Assembly: GCA_902570055.1 (NCBI GenBank)
Contig: CACFWQ010000002.1
Span: 16,001-71,141, forward strand
Length of the DNA: 55,141 bases
Direction: 5' to 3'
Origin: an uncultured Pelagibacteraceae bacterium
GTDB lineage: Bacteria; Pseudomonadota; Alphaproteobacteria; Pelagibacterales; Pelagibacteraceae
Part shown: positions 34,597 to 41,345 of the stretch, in pieces
Layout: each line of letters opens with the position of its first letter
Position numbering within the stretch: the stretch's first letter is position 1
Translations under genes and position numbers: made by a program
The notes under the pieces: model-generated
What the model was told of the DNA's origin: nothing
The model's input: only the letters and a program-made list of their open reading frames with translations
The model's database searches: none

Positions 34597-35643
34597 TCAA
34601 TTTTTCAGCTGTTTGGAATGTTCTGCAAATTTTTTAACATTCTCTGTTTCAACAGCTTTTTCAAACTGGTCTGGATCTTTAATATTTTCAAGAGTTCTGG
34701 TAATTGATCTTGCGTCTTTTCCAAAACTATCTACAACAGACATGGCTTCTTCAAGTTTTTTTCTTAAAACTAATACATTTTCAAAATGTTTAGAAAATCT
34801 CGTTGTTATAATTTTTAAATCATCATAAATTTGAGTAGCATGCTTTTGTACTTTAAGGGTTTGAAATCCAAGATGAAATGATTGTATTAAAGCGCAAATT
34901 GTGTTTGGTCCAGCTATTGAGATTTTGTATTTCTTTCTTAGTTCCTCCATTAACAATTCTTTTGTTTTTGGATCTCTATAACTAGCAAGTTCAGCATATA
35001 AACCTTCTGTTGGAACATAAACTATTGCAAAATCAGTGGTGATGGGTGGATTGATATATTTTTGATTAACTAATTTAGATTTTGCTCTAAAAGCTAAAGC
35101 TAATTCATTTCTAGCTAAAGCCAATGATTCTTTATCTTTATTTTGAAACGCTTCATCTACTGCTTTATATTTCTCAATAGGCCAGTGACTATCAATTGGC
35201 AAAAAATTATCTTGAAGTTTTATAGCAAACTCAACCACATCTCTATTTTCTTCAGGTCTCATTTTAGCATTCGCAATATATTGTGAGGATGGCAATAGAT
35301 CCTGTAATAAATTTGCTAAACTAAATTCACTCAGTCCGCCATATTGCTTAACTCCAGCTAATATTCTGCTAAAATTATTTTGACTACTTTGTATGTCCTC
35401 AACTTGCCTGTTAAAAAAAGCTACTTTTTCATCTACTCTTGTTAAAGCACCTGTCATATCTTTTGCAACTTCTTTGCTCATGCTGTTAAAAGATTCACCT
35501 AATGAGCTCTTTAATGTATTAATATCATCCTTTATTTTAACAAATTCATTTTCATCACTCTTTGGTTCCTTTTTGAACCTTAAATAAAAAGCTATGTTTA
35601 CAAACAAAATTGCTAAAACTAAAACTATAATTAACACATCCAT
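34597..35643 (-). CDS. rmuC: RmuC family DNA recombination protein
   Basis: A 348-aa protein with an N-terminal transmembrane anchor (about 2-19), a coiled-coil region (KDDINTLKSSLGESFNSMSKEVA) and the RmuC domain, with SLANLLQDLLPSSQYIANAKMRPEENRDVVEFAIKL-, LPIDSHWPIEKY, TDFAIVYVPTEGLYAEL and ISIAGPNTICALIQSF. RmuC limits inversions at short inverted repeats and is predicted to contain a restriction-endonuclease-like fold. It lies in line with the MGME1-like and ExoI-like genes. Confidence 0.92.
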   Translation of the reverse strand: MDVLIIVLVLAILFVNIAFYLRFKKEPKSDENEFVKIKDDINTLKSSLGESFNSMSKEVAKDMTGALTRVDEKVAFFNRQVEDIQSSQNNFSRILAGVKQYGGLSEFSLANLLQDLLPSSQYIANAKMRPEENRDVVEFAIKLQDNFLPIDSHWPIEKYKAVDEAFQNKDKESLALARNELALAFRAKSKLVNQKYINPPITTDFAIVYVPTEGLYAELASYRDPKTKELLMEELRKKYKISIAGPNTICALIQSFHLGFQTLKVQKHATQIYDDLKIITTRFSKHFENVLVLRKKLEEAMSVVDSFGKDARSITRTLENIKDPDQFEKAVETENVKKFAEHSKQLKN

Positions 35644-35680
35644 GATTCTCTACGTTATACTCCTAAATATAAATTTCAAT

Positions 35681-36376
35681 TTATATTTTCTTAGAAAGTA
35701 AATTTATAATTTTATTAATTCCTTTTTTTTTTAAAGAAAATTTTGATAACATCATGCAGGCCTGCGATTTTAAGATCTCTCCATCCTTTAATATTCTTAA
35801 ATTGTTAGCTTTTAATGTTGCACCTGTGCTTGTTATATCTGATATTAACTCAGCAGTACCTGTAAATGGAGCCACTTCAGTACTTCCTAGACTCTGAACT
35901 AGTTGAAATTGTGTCACTCCTTTTGAATATAAAAATTGCCTAGTTAAATTAGGATATTTTGTTGCAATTCTTAAAAGTCTTTTTTTTTTCTTTTTAAATT
36001 CATCCGCTACTTCATCTAAATCCAACAATGTTTGAACGTCTATCCATAAATCTGGAATAGCTAATACTAAATTTGCATTACCAAAGTTGTATCTTTTTTT
36101 TATTAAAATTGCATTTTGTATATTAACTTCACTTTCTTTATATAAATCATAACCTGAAAAGCCAATATCAATATTACCTAATGATAATTGTTCAATGCAT
36201 TCTCTAGCATGCAAATAAATAACTTTAATGTTAGATAATTTTTTAATATATCCAAACAAATCTCTTTCTCCTCTTTCAGAATAAATATTTAGTTTCTTCT
36301 TTTTAAAAATGTTGATTGTGTCATGCTTTAATCTTCCTTTAGATGGAAGCCCAATATTAATAATATTTTTAGTCAT
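35681..36376 (-). CDS. hisG: ATP phosphoribosyltransferase catalytic subunit (short form)
   Basis: First step of histidine synthesis. 231 aa, so the short HisG that needs HisZ; it has no C-terminal regulatory domain. NIGLPSKGRLKHDT opens the protein. DIGFSGYDLYKE and the PRPP-binding region SLGSTEVAPFTGTAELISDITSTGATLKAN are conserved. It overlaps hisZ by 8 bases and belongs to the tRNA-His-hisS-hisZ-hisG unit. Feedback by histidine would act through the HisG-HisZ complex. Confidence 0.94.
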   Translation of the reverse strand: MTKNIINIGLPSKGRLKHDTINIFKKKKLNIYSERGERDLFGYIKKLSNIKVIYLHARECIEQLSLGNIDIGFSGYDLYKESEVNIQNAILIKKRYNFGNANLVLAIPDLWIDVQTLLDLDEVADEFKKKKKRLLRIATKYPNLTRQFLYSKGVTQFQLVQSLGSTEVAPFTGTAELISDITSTGATLKANNLRILKDGEILKSQACMMLSKFSLKKKGINKIINLLSKKI

Positions 36377-37424
36377 ATAAATTCATATTTACTGCAGCGC
36401 CAACTGCATAAACTTTTCTAAATCCTAAATTAGTAGTTAACTGGTCATACCTTCCACCTGATATAAAATTTTTAAATTTTGATTTTATTTTAACTTCTAT
36501 GGAAAAAATCATTGAACTATAAAATTCCACTTCTCTTTCATTGGCCGCTGAAAATTCTATTTTTAAATTTTTATTATTATTTTTACTCAAAGGAAAAAAT
36601 TCCTTTCCAACAATTATATTAATTCTATTTTTTTTAAAAAATGCATTTAAAACTTTTGGTGCTTTTTTTAATGGACATTTTATTTTTAAAAATTGCTTTA
36701 TGATTTTTGTATTATTTCTTCCAGTTGATAAACTTCTTGGATCTTTAATCTTCATATTAAATCTATCTATTACTTCTTTATAGGTTCTGCTGGCAATTAT
36801 TTTATTTTGATTTTCTTTTCTCATTTTTTGATATCTTGATTTATCTGCTTCAACAAATACTGGATCTATATCTGAATTTGTTTCTAATCTTTTCAGTAAT
36901 TCGTTAAAATAATTTTCATTCCAATAATATCTTTTGAGTCTATTTTTCCATCTTCTTGGAATGTTTAGTTTGTTAATTAATAAGTTAAACAATTCAACAT
37001 TGCCAATTTTTAAAACTGACTTTTTAAAACCACTACTTTTTAAAATTTTTAAAGATGTATCTATAATTTCTTCGTCATCTTTATGTTTGTTTTTAGAACC
37101 TAAAATTTCATAACCAATTTGATTATTTATAATACTATCTTTTTTTTGGTAAGTTTTTCTAAATGCTTTACCACTATAAAAAACTTTTTCTCTAATATCT
37201 TTTTTGTTTTGTATAAATCTTATTACTGAGGAAATTGTTAAGTCTGGTCTTAAACAAAGTTCTTTTCCATTTAAATCATAAAATGAAAATAAGAATTTCT
37301 TAAAATTTTCCCCAGATCTTTGAAGGATATATTTGGTTTCAAGAACTGGATCCAATGCAATATTGCTAAAACCCTTAGATTTAATAGATCTAAGGATTTT
37401 TTCAGATAATTTTTTTGATTTCAT
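36369..37424 (-). CDS. hisZ: ATP phosphoribosyltransferase regulatory subunit
   Basis: HisZ is a histidyl-tRNA-synthetase-like protein without charging activity that activates the short HisG and binds histidine. 351 aa with class II-like segments: LRPDLTISSVIRFI, KVFYSGKAFRKTYQ, QIGYEILGS, and near the end FISGGRYDQLTTNLGF and AVGAAVNMN. It overlaps hisS by 23 bases and hisG by 8 bases, implying coupled translation. That both its paralogue hisS and tRNA-His lie upstream makes the unit histidine-themed. Confidence 0.92.
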   Translation of the reverse strand: MKSKKLSEKILRSIKSKGFSNIALDPVLETKYILQRSGENFKKFLFSFYDLNGKELCLRPDLTISSVIRFIQNKKDIREKVFYSGKAFRKTYQKKDSIINNQIGYEILGSKNKHKDDEEIIDTSLKILKSSGFKKSVLKIGNVELFNLLINKLNIPRRWKNRLKRYYWNENYFNELLKRLETNSDIDPVFVEADKSRYQKMRKENQNKIIASRTYKEVIDRFNMKIKDPRSLSTGRNNTKIIKQFLKIKCPLKKAPKVLNAFFKKNRINIIVGKEFFPLSKNNNKNLKIEFSAANEREVEFYSSMIFSIEVKIKSKFKNFISGGRYDQLTTNLGFRKVYAVGAAVNMNLYD

Positions 37425-38736
37425 CGATTAAATTTTCAACTTTTACAGATGATTCTTCACCTGTTTTAAGATTTCTTAATTTTACTTCGGCTTTTTTTAT
37501 TTCATCCTCACCGTAGAAAATTACACATGGAGATTCTATTTTATTTGCATACTCCATTTGTTTCTTTAATTTACCTTCTCCAGGATAAATTTCTGAACTG
37601 ATATTGTATGATCTAAGTTTGTTTAATATATCAATATATTGTTTGGTGTTGTTTTTATCAAAAACACATATGACTACTGGTCGTATAGACTTTATTTTAA
37701 AATCTTTTTTTTGCATTAAAGCAAAAACAAGTCGGTCAAGACCAATCGATATTCCAGTTGCTGGACAGTCAAGATTTCCAAAATTACCCACAAGATTATC
37801 ATACCTTCCTCCACCACCTATCGACCCAAATTGTATTGTTTGTCCTTTTAAATTTTTTACCTCAAAGTTTAAATTGACCTCAAAAATTGGTCCTGTGTAA
37901 TATTCTAAACCCCGTATAACCGATGGATCAAATTTATAATTTTTAAAGTTATAAGCTTCAAATATTTTTATAATTTCTAATACATCTTCGCTATCAGGAG
38001 TGTCACTTTTTAAAGCATTTTCTATTATTTTAATCTGTTCGTTTTTAAGTTTTGCACCTTTTGTATAATCTCCTGATTTGTCTTTTCTACCCTCTCCTAA
38101 AAGTTTTTGGGCTTCACTCCAGCCAAGTCTGTCAATTTTGTCAAGAGCACGTAGAATAGTTGATATTTGATCTTTCGATTTGATTTTTAATTTTTCAAAT
38201 AGTTTATCTGTAAATTTTCTAGAAGAAATTTTTACGGTATAATCAGCTTTATCAAGTCCGCACTTTTTTAATATTTCAGATATTAATATACAAAGCTCAG
38301 CGTCAGCTTGTAAATTTTTTGTTCCCACATAATCTGCATCAAACTGAAGAAATTCTCTATATCTTCCAGGCCCGGGCTTTTCATTTCTCCAAACAGTTCC
38401 TAGTTGATAACGCTTAAAAGGTTTTGGAATTTCATTGAAATTTTTTGCACAATATCTTGCTAGGGGAGCTGTCAAGTCATATCGAAGTGATAACCATTTA
38501 CTCTCATCTTTAAATGAAAAAACTCCTTCACCAGGTCTATCTTTATCAGGTAAAAATTTTCCAATACTCTCCGTATACTCAAAACTTGGAGTTTCGAGAT
38601 ATTGAAAGCCATACTTGATCATTACCTCTTTAATATTAGAAATTACAAAATCTCTGATTAATAATTCTTTTTCTTGTCTATCTTCAAAACCTGAGGGTAA
38701 TTCCTTAGAAGGTTTTATCTTTTTTTCTTTTTCCAT
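37402..38736 (-). CDS. hisS: Histidyl-tRNA synthetase
   Basis: Charges tRNA-His. The start ATG at 38736 gives 444 aa. A longer frame running into the tRNA-His gene is rejected. Class II motifs: motif 2 FKRYQLGTVWRNEKPGPGRYREFLQFDADYVG; the histidine loops RGLEYYTGPIFEV and GGGGRYDNLVGNFG; motif 3 CPATGISIGLDRL; and a C-terminal anticodon-binding domain. Its ATG is only 4 bases beyond the encoded CCA of tRNA-His, so after tRNA 3' processing the mRNA would be almost leaderless. It has the alphaproteobacterial layout, in line with an A73 tRNA-His. Confidence 0.95.
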   Translation of the reverse strand: MEKEKKIKPSKELPSGFEDRQEKELLIRDFVISNIKEVMIKYGFQYLETPSFEYTESIGKFLPDKDRPGEGVFSFKDESKWLSLRYDLTAPLARYCAKNFNEIPKPFKRYQLGTVWRNEKPGPGRYREFLQFDADYVGTKNLQADAELCILISEILKKCGLDKADYTVKISSRKFTDKLFEKLKIKSKDQISTILRALDKIDRLGWSEAQKLLGEGRKDKSGDYTKGAKLKNEQIKIIENALKSDTPDSEDVLEIIKIFEAYNFKNYKFDPSVIRGLEYYTGPIFEVNLNFEVKNLKGQTIQFGSIGGGGRYDNLVGNFGNLDCPATGISIGLDRLVFALMQKKDFKIKSIRPVVICVFDKNNTKQYIDILNKLRSYNISSEIYPGEGKLKKQMEYANKIESPCVIFYGEDEIKKAEVKLRNLKTGEESSVKVENLIDEIKKII

Positions 38737-38740
38737 TTCT

Positions 38741-38817
38741 TGGTACACGGGGACAGATTCGAACTGTCGACCTTCGGTTCCACAAACCGCTGCTCTAACC
38801 AACTGAGCTACCCGTGC
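38741..38817 (-). tRNA. tRNA-His (GTG anticodon)
   Basis: Full cloverleaf on the minus strand: acceptor GCACGGG/CCCGTGT (G1-T72 wobble), D-arm GCTC...GAGC, anticodon loop TTGTGGA (GTG), T-arm GACAG-TTCGAAC-CTGTC, encoded CCA (plus strand 38741-38743). The discriminator is A73 and the base before G1 is A, so no G-1 is encoded. This is the unusual alphaproteobacterial tRNA-His type. hisS follows after 4 bases. Confidence 0.95.
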
Positions 38818-38821
38818 TCCT

Positions 38822-38858
38822 TTCTTTGTTTTATACTAATTGTGGTTAATTTTAAATT
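38822..38858 (-). promoter_or_regulatory. Possible tRNA-His promoter (-10 at 38830-38835)
   Basis: On the minus strand TATAAA (38835-38830) precedes the tRNA by 12 bases and would start transcription about 5 bases upstream of it. I find no convincing -35. If real, the tRNA could be transcribed independently of the leader ORF upstream. Confidence 0.3.
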
Positions 38859-38863
38859 TATAA

Positions 38864-38944
38864 AATGATTAAATTGCTAGCGTGCAGCCAGCATGAGAAT
38901 GGTGTCTGTGTGAATTTACTAATACTTTAACTTTCTTAATCATT
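38864..38944 (-). promoter_or_regulatory. Candidate histidine leader/attenuator structure
   Basis: A 9-bp perfect inverted repeat, AATGATTAA and TTAATCATT (plus strand 38864-38872 and 38936-38944), brackets an 81-base segment. In minus-strand RNA one arm contains the AUG and the other the stop codon of a 24-codon ORF. Inside lies a hairpin TGCTGGC-tgcac-GCTAGCA (38895-38877, one G-U), just after the His codons. The middle is clearly less A+T-rich than nearby spacers. No T-run follows directly, so I cannot name a terminator. It is upstream of tRNA-His-hisS-hisZ-hisG. Confidence 0.5.
38869..38943 (-). CDS. Candidate His-rich leader peptide (24 aa)
   Basis: On the minus strand an ATG at 38943 opens 24 codons ending with TAA at 38869. 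Residues 12-17 read HRHHSH, encoded CAC AGA CAC CAT TCT CAT, so four of six codons are His. The first nine residues are MIKKVKVLV and the end is AGCTLAI. It lies 51 bases upstream of tRNA-His and the hisS-hisZ-hisG genes, as expected for a ribosome-sensing leader like that of the enteric his operon. No Shine-Dalgarno is visible. It may also be a chance ORF or a relic of a longer gene. Confidence 0.5.
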   Translation of the reverse strand: MIKKVKVLVNSHRHHSHAGCTLAI

Positions 38945-38950
38945 GTGAGT

Positions 38951-38978
38951 TAAATAACACTTATTTTTATAAATGCAA
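38951..38978 (-). promoter_or_regulatory. Possible promoter for the His-rich leader
   Basis: Minus-strand TTGCAT (38978-38973) and TATTTA (38956-38951) with a 16-base spacer would start transcription at or next to the leader ATG. It is a weak match in A+T-rich DNA. Confidence 0.25.
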
Positions 38979-38985
38979 GTAGGTT

Positions 38986-39033
38986 TTGTATAGGAACAAA
39001 AAAGCTTTTTTAGCTTTTAAGATTCCTATACAA
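38986..39033 (-). terminator. Nested hairpin after cspA, probable terminator
   Basis: Seventeen bases after the cspA stop lies an 11-bp perfect stem TTGTATAGGAA / TTCCTATACAA. Inside it is a second hairpin AAAAGCT-aaaa-AGCTTTT whose 3' arm runs into TTTTTT. The inner stem plus T-run has the form of an intrinsic terminator. On the plus strand the outer stem is followed by TTTTT, so it could also work in that direction. Confidence 0.65.
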
Positions 39034-39049
39034 TTTTTGTGAATTAGAA

Positions 39050-39259
39050 TTAAGAGGTTTTTTGCAATTTTACTGCAGATGGGCCTTTTTCTCCGTCTTC
39101 AACTTCAAATGTAAGCTCGTCTCCTTCGTTTAAAAAACGAAGTCCAGCTTCTCTTACTGCTGAAGCATGAACGAATACATCTTTTTCTTTATCTTCTCGT
39201 TCAATGAAACCATATCCCTTTTTGCCATTGAACCATTTTACTTTGCCTTTTAGACTCAT
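39050..39259 (-). CDS. cspA: Cold-shock-domain protein
   Basis: A 69-aa single cold-shock domain that binds single-stranded RNA/DNA. RNP1 is KGYGFI and RNP2 is [27 protein letters not shown] opens the protein and GPSAVKL closes it. It is a single-gene unit with its own promoter, a strong Shine-Dalgarno (AAGGAAAGAG, rare in this window) and a downstream hairpin. It probably serves as an RNA chaperone rather than only a cold response. Confidence 0.95.
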   Translation of the reverse strand: MSLKGKVKWFNGKKGYGFIEREDKEKDVFVHASAVREAGLRFLNEGDELTFEVEDGEKGPSAVKLQKTS

Positions 39260-39309
39260 TTTTACTCTTTCCTTTATTGTTTTACTTTAGCTAAACGTCA
39301 GCTTGTGAC

Positions 39310-39338
39310 TAATTAGTGGATTTTAATATTTATTGCAA
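39310..39338 (-). promoter_or_regulatory. Candidate cspA promoter
   Basis: On the minus strand TTGCAA (39338-39333) and TAATTA (39315-39310) are separated by 17 bases. The transcript would have an approximately 45-base leader with a strong Shine-Dalgarno before the cspA ATG. Confidence 0.45.
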
Positions 39339-39368
39339 GCTAAATGAATGCTATTTTTTATTTTTTTA

Positions 39369-39443
39369 TGGTGGCTTCGGTTGGAATCGCACCAACGACA
39401 CATACCTTTTCAGGGTACTGCTCTACTACTGAGCTACGAAGCC
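39369..39443 (-). tRNA. tRNA-Phe (GAA anticodon), irregular T-loop
   Basis: Cloverleaf on the minus strand: acceptor GGCTTCG/CGAAGCC, D-arm GCTC-AGTAGTA-GAGC, anticodon arm GTACC-CTGAAAA-GGTAT (GAA), variable GTGTC, T-arm GTTGG-TGCGATT-CCAAC, encoded ACCA end. The T-loop has G where T55 (pseudouridine 55) is nearly universal. It starts 4 bases after the infA stop and is probably co-transcribed with it. Confidence 0.93.
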
Positions 39444-39447
39444 AAAA

Positions 39448-39663
39448 CTAGAATCTAAAAACAATCCGTCCTTTGGTTAAATCGTATGGAGTAACTTCTA
39501 CAGTAACATTATCACCTTGTAAAACTCTAATCCTATTCTTGCGTAGTTTTCCTGCGGTGTGAGCAGTCACTATATGATTATTTTCTAATTGTACTCTGAA
39601 CATTGCATTTGGAAGTAATTCAATTACTTTTCCCTTAAACTCAAGTAAGTCTTGTTTTGACAA
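39448..39663 (-). CDS. infA: Translation initiation factor IF-1
   Basis: A 71-aa OB-fold protein that binds the ribosomal A site. [39 protein letters not shown] and the end [12 protein letters not shown] are canonical. It lies 2 bases downstream of hisD, in the conserved order murA-DUF2948-hisD-infA, and a tRNA-Phe follows 4 bases beyond the stop. The transcript therefore joins cell-wall, histidine and translation genes. Confidence 0.97.
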   Translation of the reverse strand: MSKQDLLEFKGKVIELLPNAMFRVQLENNHIVTAHTAGKLRKNRIRVLQGDNVTVEVTPYDLTKGRIVFRF

Positions 39664-39665
39664 TT

Positions 39666-40949
39666 TTATTTTCTCCTAATTCTTAATTTTACTGATTTAG
39701 CATGTCCATCTAAACCTTCGTAAGTTGCAAGATTTATAACTTGTTCCCCAATACTTTCAATACCCTTTTTTGATAAATTTACGTATGAAATTCTTTTATA
39801 AAAATCATAAACTGATAATCCACTTGAAAATTTAGCTGAGGAATTTGTTGGTAGAATATGATTGTTACCAGCATTATAATCTGTAGCTGCCATTGCAGAA
39901 TATTTACCTAAACAAATTGAACCAGCATTTATAATTTTATACACAAGTTTTTTATAGTTGGTTACATTTAGTTCTAAGTGTTCTGGGGCTACTATGTTAA
40001 CTATATCTATAATTTGTTTATCTGATAAAACATTTATAAAAATACCATTTAGTATTAAACTTTTTTTTGCAATAAACTTTCTTGGTAAATCTTTTAGCTG
40101 ATTTAAAAGAGAAATTTTTACTTTTTTTATAAAATCTTTATCTTTAGAAATTAAAATACATTGCGAATTAACATCATGTTCTGCTTGAGCCAAAAGATCT
40201 GCGGCTACCCAATCTGAATTAGCAAATTTATCTGCTACTACAGTAATCTCGGACGGTCCTGCAATCATATCAATGCCAACATCACCAAAAACTTCTTTCT
40301 TAGCAGTAGAAACAAAAATATTTCCTGGTCCAACTATTTTATTCACTTTTTTAATTTTTTTTGTACCGTAGGCAAGACTGGCAATAGCTTGGACACCACC
40401 AACAGAATAAATTTCCTTAATACCAACCTTTTTGGCAGCATATAAAACTCCAGGATTTAAATTTCCTTTATATTTAGGATTCATCATTACGATTCTTTTA
40501 ACTCCTGCTATTTTAGCTGGTATAGCATTCATTAAAACCGTAGATGGAAAACTTGCATTTCCTCCGGGCACATATATTCCAACTGAATCTATGGGAACAT
40601 ATTTACATTGTAATTTATTTTTTAAATTATCCATGTAAGATATGTTTTGAATTTTTTGTTTAGAATGAAATTTAAAAATTCTATTAAAAGCAAAATCTAT
40701 TGCTTTTTTTATCTTTGGATTGAGTAATTTAATACTTTTGATTATTTTTTTTTCACTAGGTATTATTTGAGTATTTTTGCTAAATTTTTTTTCATATTTA
40801 ATTAATCCTTTGTCTCCTTGCTTTTTAACTTCATTAATGATTTTTTTAACTATATTTGTATTGATTTTTAGACTAATTTGTCTCTTTAAAAGTAACCGAT
40901 TTAACTTTGATTGGTAATCTCCTTTTGTAAAATCTAATATTTTTATCAT
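39666..40949 (-). CDS. hisD: Histidinol dehydrogenase
   Basis: Last two oxidations of histidine synthesis, zinc and NAD dependent. 427 aa. [62 protein letters not shown] and the ligand region APEHLEL are all present, with [15 protein letters not shown] near the end. ATG at 40949, one base gap to the DUF2948 gene. It lies apart from the hisS-hisZ-hisG unit, and the window has no other his structural genes. Confidence 0.96.
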   Translation of the reverse strand: MIKILDFTKGDYQSKLNRLLLKRQISLKINTNIVKKIINEVKKQGDKGLIKYEKKFSKNTQIIPSEKKIIKSIKLLNPKIKKAIDFAFNRIFKFHSKQKIQNISYMDNLKNKLQCKYVPIDSVGIYVPGGNASFPSTVLMNAIPAKIAGVKRIVMMNPKYKGNLNPGVLYAAKKVGIKEIYSVGGVQAIASLAYGTKKIKKVNKIVGPGNIFVSTAKKEVFGDVGIDMIAGPSEITVVADKFANSDWVAADLLAQAEHDVNSQCILISKDKDFIKKVKISLLNQLKDLPRKFIAKKSLILNGIFINVLSDKQIIDIVNIVAPEHLELNVTNYKKLVYKIINAGSICLGKYSAMAATDYNAGNNHILPTNSSAKFSSGLSVYDFYKRISYVNLSKKGIESIGEQVINLATYEGLDGHAKSVKLRIRRK

Positions 40950-41345
40950 CTAAATTTTGTTTTGATCTTCTAAAATTACTTCAATTATTTCAGTGGAAAG
41001 AGTTATGCAAGAACTATTCTTGAAAATTAGATTTATTTCGAATTTTTCCTTATTTTTTAGTAAATTTATTGATAATAATTCTAAAGTTGAATCTTGGCTA
41101 TTTTGATCTATATTTTTTGATTTTACCATTTCGATAAAATCAAATCTTAAAACACTATTAATTTTTTTTAATTCTTTTTTATTCTCTCTTAGGAATCTTT
41201 CTAAAAAAATTAAAAAAATTTGATTTTTTTTGAGATATTTCAGCTCTTTTATTTTAATTTTCGCTTCATAACAACAAGCTGATATTACCTTTAATCCTTG
41301 ATGATCTTTTGCAATAATTTTTGCTAAATATTTTTTGTCCATCAA
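40950..41345 (-). CDS. DUF2948 family protein
   Basis: A 131-aa protein placed between murA and hisD, exactly where alphaproteobacteria carry a DUF2948 gene. Family-like segments are LAKIIAKDHQGLKVISACCYEAKIKIKEL (canonical A-D-edL-visA-lQDAv) and SVLRFDFIEMVKSKNID, with a C-terminal SCITLSTEIIEVILED. No catalytic motif or membrane segment is visible. Function unknown. The order is preserved although the sequence is diverged. Confidence 0.82.
   Translation of the reverse strand: MMDKKYLAKIIAKDHQGLKVISACCYEAKIKIKELKYLKKNQIFLIFLERFLRENKKELKKINSVLRFDFIEMVKSKNIDQNSQDSTLELLSINLLKNKEKFEINLIFKNSSCITLSTEIIEVILEDQNKI

Noticed and set aside
38737-38802. N-terminal extension of hisS by 22 residues
   Set aside because: It would be translated from the tRNA-His gene; the residues have no HisRS similarity and the ATG at 38736 gives the normal family start.
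38865-38930. A 21-codon plus-strand ORF (MIKLLACSQH...) overlapping the His-rich leader
   Set aside because: There is no plus-strand gene downstream for several kilobases, and the minus-strand frame explains the location better.
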